Below are positions 9,609-14,884 of a stretch of DNA of 14,884 nucleotides, one piece after another; within the stretch, counting starts at the first letter, position 1; every line of letters starts with the position of its first letter. The notes under the pieces are model-generated. The model was not told the DNA's origin and searched no databases. It saw only the letters and a program-made list of their open reading frames with translations. The position numbers were made by a program, and so were the translations under genes. The DNA comes from Hymenopellis radicata (taxonomy: Eukaryota; Basidiomycota; Agaricomycetes; Agaricales; Physalacriaceae): assembly GCA_015501595.1 (NCBI GenBank), contig JADNRX010001079.1, positions 1-14,884 of the forward strand, written 5' to 3'.

Positions 9609-9629
9609 CGGGCCATCTCAGATGGCCCG
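9609..9629. repeat. Perfect 10-bp palindrome with 1-nt spacer
   Basis: CGGGCCATCT (9609-9618), one C, then AGATGGCCCG (9620-9629). It closes the right side of the motif array and is preceded by CGTTCGAACG, itself a palindrome (9601-9610). Confidence 0.85.
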
Positions 9630-9992
9630 ATGTTCAAACAAAAGCCCTGAGAAATCAGGCATTTGGCGAAAGAGAGGAGGTGTCTGGCGGCAGCCGTGCG
9701 AGCATCGGGGACGAGAAGCATGTCAAAGTTGGGGAGAAAGAGGTCTAGGATGGGGGGTTGGTGGTGGATTCTAACAGCCCATAGAATATTACTACTTTTT
9801 TTGCAGCGAACCATGATTAGATGATCGCCAAACACAGCCAATCACTTCCTCACTTCATCCAGCTTACTTTCACTGTCAGCTCAAACTTTCGGCGCCAAAA
9901 GATAACTGAGCCAATATTCCTGTTCAGGCGCCGAACGTTCGTGTCTGACGTGTCGTCGTGAGGCTTTTCTTGGAGGTAAATTATTATCTCTC
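9630..9992. other. Spacer upstream of the F-box gene
   Basis: No supported gene. A minus-strand frame (9841-9569) is open and includes an apolar stretch (PPILDLFLPNFDMLLVPDA), but I recognise no family and see no intron continuity. The right part is presumably the F-box promoter region. Confidence 0.4.
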
Positions 9993-9998
9993 TTTATA
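9993..9998 (+). promoter_or_regulatory. Possible TATA box of the F-box gene
   Basis: TTTATA lies 48 bp before the ATG, in a pyrimidine-rich setting (TCTCTCTTTATACTCACC), typical of a fungal core promoter. The start context CGCCAAGATGCC also fits a good initiator. Confidence 0.35.
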
Positions 9999-10045
9999 CT
10001 CACCACGCTCAACACCGACGAATTACTTCCCAGTATCCCGCCAAG

Positions 10046-10865
10046 ATGCCTTCGCCAAACGCTTCTCTGCCACTCGAACTCCTGGACATAATTATCCAGC
10101 ATCTTTCCGGTGACGCATATGCCCTGCGGAACTGCGCACTAGTATCGCAGAGCTGGTCGGGTTGCAGTCAATGTGCCCTATTCAGCAATGCCCAGGTGGA
10201 TCTTGACACCTACACGAAGATGGCCGAATTGCTTGCCGATCTCGTATCCGTTCCCCATCTCCAAACGCTCATCCGCGAGGTGAAGATTTATCAATTCGTC
10301 CGCTGGCGCCGCTCTCAGGTTTTTCAAGATGATATCCCAATTCCCGTGTACACATCTTGCCTCACATCTGTGCTTTCTCTTCTTCCAAATCTCGCCAAGG
10401 TCGTATTTCACGAGCTGTCATGGCCGGAGAACGACGCAAACCTGGGTTACCTCGATTTGATCCCAAATGTCTTGGGGAGCGCGCCGCTTGTCGAGCTTGA
10501 TGTCGGTGGCATCACTTTTGTCGAGAATTTGTGGCATGTTTTTGAGGTTTTGGAAGGAACGAACATCAAGAGTTAGCTTGTCTGGTTACAAAGGTCCGAC
10601 AACTTCAGATCCGAGCACGACATTCCGGCGAACGCACCTTCCCTCGCTTGAATGCATTCGCTCCAGATTAGGCAATTTTCGGCATGAATTCTATGATTGC
10701 CTAAAACGCAGAGTTGATCTTCCAAACCTGAAGCAGTGCGAAATCATTGCAGACACTGCACACGATTTGAATGATTGGCTGAGGGGGAATGATTGGCTGA
10801 ACTTGCTGCCTCGAGGATTTCCTCCTCTTGAGTTGTTTAAATTGGAACTGAAAAGTGGTACGTAG
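10046..10865 (+). pseudogene. F-box protein, frameshifted and 3'-truncated
   Basis: The N-terminus has an F-box: LPLELLDIIIQHLSGD (residues 8-23) followed by ALRNCALVSQSWSGCSQCALF. F-box proteins bind Skp1 in SCF ubiquitin ligases and present substrates through the C-terminal part. Here leucine-rich-repeat-like segments follow (LLPNLAKVVF, APLVELDVGGITF). The first frame stops at 10576. The next frame continues the same protein (SLSGYKGPTTSDPSTTFRR ... FPPLELFKLELKSG), so one base was gained or two lost at about 10570-10578. Reading ends at a GTACGT that could be a splice donor. Within about 20 bp the terminal repeat of the mobile element begins, so the 3' part is missing. A TATA-like box lies upstream. 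A two-gene reading is unlikely because the second frame lacks its own start near the junction. Confidence 0.78.
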
Positions 10866-10869
10866 CAAT

Positions 10870-10878
10870 CATATGGGC
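10870..10878 (+). repeat. 9-bp direct repeat CATATGGGC, right copy
   Basis: Identical to 7341-7349. It overlaps the first bases of the left terminal repeat of the 2.7-kb element, so one edge of the rearranged segment coincides with a transposon end. Confidence 0.6.
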
Positions 10879-10927
10879 GTTATAGTGTGTAAAAATTACT
10901 TTTGTGTACTTCTAACTTTTTTTCGGC

Positions 10928-11026
10928 GAACTTCCGGAAAGTTGGTGTGAACTTTTCAAAGTTGGGTTGAACTTTGGAAAGTTGAATGAACTTTCATGAA
11001 GTTGTATTGGAAACTTTTGAAAGTTG
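10928..11026. repeat. Left subterminal array of five 16-bp palindromes
   Basis: Units GAACTTccggAAAGTTG (10928), GAACTTTTCAAAGTTG (10949), GAACTTTGGAAAGTTG (10969), GAACTTTCATGAAGTTG (10988) and GAAACTTTTGAAAGTTG (11010) are spaced 19-22 bp, about two helical turns. Such arrays commonly bind the transposase or stabilise terminal structure. Confidence 0.8.
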
Positions 11027-11059
11027 AATCAACTATGGAATAAGTTCGAGAGAACCTCA

Positions 11060-11537
11060 ACACTTGAGAGAGCAAGCCGGTCCCAGGTATGCGCCCCACG
11101 CTGCTTCCTATTTAGGATATTCGCGCCGCTTATGTAAACCAAACCAGTCGACATTCAACAAAGGTAGGCGATACAAGCATACTACAGCTTAATAGCAGCT
11201 TTACAATATAGTACATCTATTCCCCAGTTCCCATCCTCCTCCTCAATATAAGTCTCCCAGTGCCTCTCTCACCGCTTCAATGTCGGCATCCTCAGCAAGT
11301 GCAGAGTTCGGGTGAGTCAACAGACGGCATCGCCAATTCCTCATCGACATCCTCTGCACCCTCCACCCCGTAGAATCAATCAACACATGATACCTCGTCT
11401 CCGACGTCGCCTGTCCAGACACCCTGATTTATCAATTTCTGTCGGGCTGATGGCAATCTCCTTTATGCTTGTCTTGCTCCGCGTCATTGTTGTCGCCGCC
11501 ACGCTTAAGCTTGTCGGCCTTGTCGGCCTTGTGCTTG
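11060..11537. other. Element interior, no supported gene
   Basis: A plus-strand ATG at 11280 (MSASSASAEFG) runs into GTGAGT, a good donor, and is preceded by TATAAG-like sequence. No acceptor restores a convincing frame, so I do not call a gene. On the minus strand 11450-11560 encodes a Lys/Asp/His-rich stretch (HKDDKHKADKADKLKRGG). Confidence 0.4.
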
Positions 11538-12188
11538 TCATCCTTGTGGCGCGTCAGCGCGTGCTGCGACGGCGGAACTGGGCGGCGGCGCACCTCTTGA
11601 GTATTTGCCTCCGCCCCTCACAACCTCATAGCGATCCGGTTGGCTCCATTCGATCTTGTAGTTCAATGTCTGCTGCTGTGTGAGCGGCGTTCCGAACGAT
11701 AAGCTGGATAGGCGCACCGTAATCATATCAACCTGCTTTTCGTCCTTGTAAATAATCAAACCGTGCGGTACTGGTTGCCGCTGCGGCGCATAGAGTTGGA
11801 TCCATCTTCGCCCGAGCTTGCAATTATCATCGCCGTTGTCATTGGTGAAGCGTACTACAGACAAGGATGAGGTTGCAGTGGCGACGATCATGAGCACGAA
11901 GGCGACAGCAAAGGGACAAAGACGAGCATGGCATTAACGAGTGCCGATGACAAGAACATGACCATGGCGTCGGCCAAGACGAGGGCATACCACCACCCCC
12001 GCAAGGGCGTCCAGTCGAGCGTACGGACCGGACCGACTGGATAGAGAGTGCGACCCATCGTCTCATCTTCTGCTGCAGGTAAACCCACGACTGAGTGAGC
12101 CTTTGAACCAATAACTATCAGATTTGTAATTCTCGACTCACCATTAGTGGGTCTTGGACCTAGAAAAGCATTGGCCGGTAGTCGCCCT
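11538..12188 (-). pseudogene. Membrane-protein-like gene fragment carried inside the element
   Basis: An intron at 12091-12141 (GTGAGT...CTCAG, 51 nt) joins LGPRPTN to VVGLPAAEDETMGRTLYP. The second exon runs on as VRTLDWTPLRGWWYALVLAD and a hydrophobic helix (MVMFLSSALVNAMLVF). The frame closes at a TGA near 11890, but a neighbouring frame takes over with a second helix (FAVAFVLMIVATATSSLSVV) and a soluble stretch (LGRRWIQLYAPQRQPVPHG, then LNYKIEWSQPDRYEVV) to a stop at 11538. A frameshift at about 11920-11935 explains this. Upstream in-frame stops leave no start codon. I do not recognise the family. It is not a known transposase type, so captured host sequence is a reasonable inference. 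Confidence 0.45.
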
Positions 12189-12249
12189 GCTCAGCAGCTT
12201 GCAACTGAATGTCCTCGGTCGGAAGATCCTCAACCTGTTTTACCGCGCT

Positions 12250-12560
12250 GTATTCGTGCTTGCGATTACCTTCTGGCTTGTGCTGCTCGCCACCGTCCTA
12301 CGCCGTAATCGCTCATGCTGGTTGCCGCGCTTGCGCACTGTGCTCGCTCGTACCCATTGTCGCCTTCGTGGTGTAGTTCGTACTTGTCGGTAACGCCATA
12401 ATCAAGCCTATGATTGTCGTCGACACCATTGTGGCGTATTTGTCGTCTCCATTATGCTGGTGCTGGTTGCTGTCCTACTCGACCTTGTCCATGTTGTCGT
12501 CGGCTCCGTGCTTGAGCTCGTTTCTGCTGTCGTTATCATGCTTGTCGTTGATAACCTTCA
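12250..12560. repeat. CTTGTCGT-rich low-complexity block
   Basis: The strand is full of related words (GCTTGTCGTT, GTTGTCGTCG, GCTGTCGTT), with no clean period that I could fix. On the minus strand it gives Asp/Lys/His/Asn-rich peptides (NDKHDNDSRNELKHGADDN) interrupted by stops. A similar block lies at about 11470-11560. Probably a decayed minisatellite or the repeat region of a disordered protein. Confidence 0.45.
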
Positions 12561-13330
12561 CGGATAAGGGCTGAATGTTTTGAAGGATGGTGCCGCGGTC
12601 CGACAGCTCACAGCTGTGTTGGGAGAGAAAGATCTATCGCCACAGCTGGGAGTCCCTGAACGCGACCAAGAGAGCATATCCTTTAACAAGGCCTGAGTGG
12701 GTAAAGGGTGCGACGATGCCGCCATCTCACCTGAAACCATATTGGGGCAAGAATGGTGTGAGGCAAAGGGGAACAGGCTTTAAACCCGAATCCTCACAAG
12801 GTATATTATCTAGCAAAAATGATTCAGGAGGCGGCGGAGTCCAGGGTAGGTGTCGAAATCACAAATGTAAGCCATACACAGTGTATGATACAGTGTACGA
12901 CGAGTAAGGCAATGGCCTAAACACGAAGTCGAATCTCCGGCGAATATTGGTGGCTGACATTGCGTTTCCGTAGAAACTCAGCCTGAGTGTCGATCCATAA
13001 GAGTCGACCGGCGTTATTCATCATGAGAGTCGAAGACAAGCCACGGAGATCGCACCCAAAAAGGTAAGTTTGGCACAGCATAACAAAGGAAAACATAACT
13101 GACACTCTTTGGATGCTCTTTCGAGTGCGCGAGCGTGTTCGTAAAGATGTGAGCCCTTTGTGTGTGACACTAGCCGGAGCAGGTGCTTCTTCTGGATGCG
13201 CTCGGGCCTGCCCCGGCTCGCCACACAACAGTGCACGTAATGATCCCTGTCACAGTTTGAGGTCTAGAACTCCCGCCCAAGGCGGCGGGCCGTCGGACAC
13301 ACCCCATGAAGGTATCCTCCTTTGCTTCTA
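12561..13330. other. Element interior with weak coding remnants
   Basis: Open frames at 12587-12907 (plus) and 13228-12917 (minus, ending RKRNVSHQYSPEIRLRV) have protein-like stretches but no recognisable domain, start context or intron continuity. A GC hairpin (CCGCC-caa-GGCGG) lies near 13277. Nothing here can be named. Confidence 0.35.
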
Positions 13331-13340
13331 AGGTTGAGGA

Positions 13341-13487
13341 CAACTTTTGGAACTTGTAGTGAACTTTGAAAGTTCGCGGCCAACTTGAAAAGTGAACTTT
13401 CTACTCCCAAAGTTTGACTGAAACTTCCCAAAGTTGAAATCGAACTCTTGCGAAGTTCGCTGAACTTGGTGCCATTTGGTGCAAGTT
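13341..13487. repeat. Right subterminal array of AACTT/AAGTT inverted repeats
   Basis: Units include GAACTTTGAAAGTTC (13361-13375), GAACTTT...CAAAGTTTG (about 13394-13415), GAAACTTCCCAAAGTTG (13420-13436), GAACTCTTGCGAAGTTC (13442-13458) and a longer GAACTT...AAGTTG pair ending near 13487. It mirrors the left array and defines the right end of the element. Confidence 0.75.
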
Positions 13488-13576
13488 GAAAGTTGAATTT
13501 TTACACAAAATAACCACCAAATGGTGCCATTTGGTGCAAGTTGAAAGTTGAATTTTTACACAAAATAACCACCAAA
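13467..13576. repeat. Perfect 55-bp tandem duplication at the element's right end
   Basis: 13467-13521 and 13522-13576 are identical. Each copy holds the sequence equivalent to the terminal repeat (AATTTTTACACAAAATAACC). At the junction CACCAAATGG-tg-CCATTTGGTG (13515-13536) forms a perfect 10-bp palindrome. The second copy ends exactly where ABC transporter similarity begins. Confidence 0.93.
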
Positions 13577-14097
13577 CGATTCAACATTCTCCTAGGTGCT
13601 ACCAAACCGGAAAGCGAGGTGACTCAGGAAGAATTAGAGCAAACGTGTCGCGATGCGAATATTCTCAAGTTTATCACGACTCTGCCTGAGTATGTACCTC
13701 ATGTCGCCTCGATTACAGATCACTGACGCTTCATTACAGTGGCTTCGACACGAAAGTTGGTGGCAAGGGCTCTCAACTCTCTGGTAGTCAAAAACGTGGG
13801 TGGTTTCGTTATCGACCTGCCTTATTGCGTGCTCATTATCTGACTAGAACGTATCACCATTCGAGCTCTCCTGAGAAACCCGGTTCTGTTACTGGACGAG
13901 GCTACCTCCGCTCTTGATTCCAGTTCAGAGAAGGTTGTACAAGCTGCTCTTACCAGGCAGCGAAGGGGCGGACACGACCTTTCAAAATGCGGACCGGATG
14001 TGCGTTTTTAACTTGTAGTGTTACTCACATGTTATACAGATACTTCATCAAGGAGGGTACATCAGTGGATCCGGCACTCGCGACCAAACGAGACTAG
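13577..14097 (+). pseudogene. ABCB/P-glycoprotein-type transporter, C-terminal part of second NBD
   Basis: Coding pieces join across introns 13690-13739, 13796-13847 and 14000-14039. RFNILLGATKPESEVTQEEL begins at 13577, followed by DANILKFITTLP, GFDTKVGGKGSQLSGSQKQR and [20 protein letters not shown]. Walker B and the D-loop are intact. Lesions: the signature LSGGQ reads LSGSQ; one residue is missing on each side of RALLRNP; and about 30 bp are deleted near 13981, between GRT and QNADR, removing the switch-histidine (H-loop) segment. The last exon (YFIKEGT) then shifts frame and ends at TAG 14095-14097. It continues the minus-strand fragment at 7351-7898 of the same family with about 26 residues (the Q-loop) missing between them. 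The simplest reading is one gene broken in two. Confidence 0.9.
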
Positions 14098-14779
14098 GAC
14101 TGCGATGACTTTTGATATGGACTGGCATTAATATCCCCCCGCTCTGCATTATTGTTACACGGATCCTTGTGACCTACATATATTGATTGTATGATTTACA
14201 CGAGTTACCACGCATTTTTGTAGACCGAAAATCGTGCAATGCGATTTTTAAGTTCTTTCGATGGAAGAGAATTCGGCTATCCGTGATAATAGCCTCGACA
14301 TTTGTGCGCTCCCCTGCCAAGTGTGAGCGAGTGAGGATGTGTATGGTAGAGCAGGGCGTCTGGGGACCAGGTGGACACGGGCATCCCACGGAAAGACGAT
14401 CCACTCCGGGCGCATGAGCGATTGTCAGGCGCAACTTTAGTGATTTGGAAGCATACGCGGGTAACGCCAGAGGTAGCGGACTTGCCGTGCTAACGGCGTT
14501 ATCCGCGTCATTGTCGGGGAGCGCCTGAGCCGCGGGACCAAAGGACACTCGGATTGAACCACGTGATCAAAGCACGAACGAATTTACCCTTTGTTCTTCA
14601 AAGGTCTAAGCAGGGTCTAAGCGGACTAACCAAAGGGAAATGACATGTGACATGTATCGCTCTTGCTTTCAGACCACATCATGCCCGGGCTTGCTGAGTG
14701 GCACCTACTAAATTTCCTACTCACTAACACTCACTCCTGTCTTTGCTGAGATTATAGACAAGGTCGGATCACTGACGCG
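14098..14779. other. 3' flank of the ABC pseudogene, no supported gene
   Basis: A minus-strand frame (14548-14174) is open and Ala/Leu/Pro-rich at its start, but it has no domain, no intron continuity and no transcription signal. Short direct repeats occur (GGTCTAAGC twice at about 14602-14620, GACATGT twice near 14642-14656). Confidence 0.4.
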
Positions 14780-14839
14780 ATTCAATCTCGGCATTTGAAC
14801 GATGACAGTTTCCACTCGTTCAAACGCTGAGAGTTGAAT
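14780..14839. repeat. Imperfect 23-bp inverted repeat near the right edge
   Basis: Arms 14780-14802 and 14816-14839 pair with two mismatches and one single-base bulge around a 13-nt loop. Each arm holds TTTGAACGA. The motif resembles the GTTTGAACACGTT-like array at 9289-9600, so the window may end inside the terminus of a related element. Confidence 0.7.
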
Positions 14840-14884
14840 GTTGTTTAACGGCTTACGGCGACTCAAGATCTGGGCTTGAGTTCT

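Larger units (their letters stand above)
10875..13576. mobile_element. Candidate DNA transposon with terminal inverted repeats and palindrome arrays
   Basis: The left end reads GGGCGTTATAGTGTGTAAAA (10875-10894). The reverse complement of the right end reads GGTGGTTATTTTGTGTAAAA (to about 13573). They share GTGTAAAAATT exactly and most of the bases outside it. Inside both termini are arrays of short inverted repeats of AACTTT and AAAGTT (left 10928-11026, right 13361-13487). No intact transposase was found, so it is probably non-autonomous. It carries a fragment of a membrane-protein-like gene (11538-12188, minus) and low-complexity DNA. No target-site duplication is visible between its flanks, as expected if the left flank was rearranged. 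The superfamily is unknown to me. Confidence 0.62.

Noticed and set aside
11280..11683. Plus-strand gene with first exon MSASSASAEFG and a following hydrophobic frame
   Set aside because: The hydrophobic residues are the complement of a Lys/Asp-rich minus-strand repeat, and no acceptor yields a convincing join.
13240..13300. tRNA-like GC hairpin near CCCGCCCAAGGCGG
   Set aside because: No cloverleaf arms, no GTTCRA T-loop and no acceptor stem could be laid out around it.
14174..14548. Minus-strand 124-residue open frame beginning MSFGPAAQALP
   Set aside because: No recognised family, no promoter signal and no continuation after the stop; probably chance.

Overview
The window looks like nuclear DNA from a filamentous basidiomycete, probably an Agaricomycete. 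The reasons are introns of 49-55 nt with GTATGT/GTAAGT donors and CAG/TAG acceptors, a DUF6589-family gene, a transposase-like gene of a type I associate with mushroom genomes, an F-box gene and an ABCB-type transporter. No database search was possible, so family names rest on motif recognition. The region reads as a graveyard of mobile and accessory sequence: every gene I can name is broken, truncated or split.

Layout. Positions 1-3436 (minus) hold a DUF6589 gene with at least five lesions, running off the left edge. Its ATG lies about 120 bp from a plus-strand gene (about 3554-6307). That gene carries the tail of a WRN-like 3'-5' exonuclease domain, a transposase-like region with a GTN-x-x-EGG motif, and a Cys-rich C-terminus. 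Its bulk is open, but the exonuclease half is cut away. A small possible membrane-protein remnant follows (6542-6912, minus), then a dense cluster of perfect GC-rich hairpins (7232-7323).

The main structural feature is an ABCB/P-glycoprotein-like transporter pseudogene in two parts. The front of its second nucleotide-binding domain lies on the minus strand (7351-7898); the rest lies on the plus strand (13577-14097). Between them are a degenerate 17-bp minisatellite (7902 to about 8220), an array of GTTTGAACACGTT-like motifs (9289-9600), a frameshifted and truncated F-box gene (10046-10865), and a 2.7-kb candidate DNA transposon (10875-13576). The transposon has imperfect terminal inverted repeats and arrays of short AACTTT/AAAGTT palindromes at both ends. 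Its right end abuts the 3' ABC fragment exactly. The 9-bp word CATATGGGC occurs at both edges of the segment 7350-10869, so that segment looks inserted or rearranged next to the transposon.

The genes do not form an operon or pathway. The likely history is repeated insertion of DNA transposons and rearrangement around an ABC transporter locus, followed by decay. The most novel candidates are the palindrome-array transposon with cargo and the head-to-head DUF6589/exonuclease-transposase pair.
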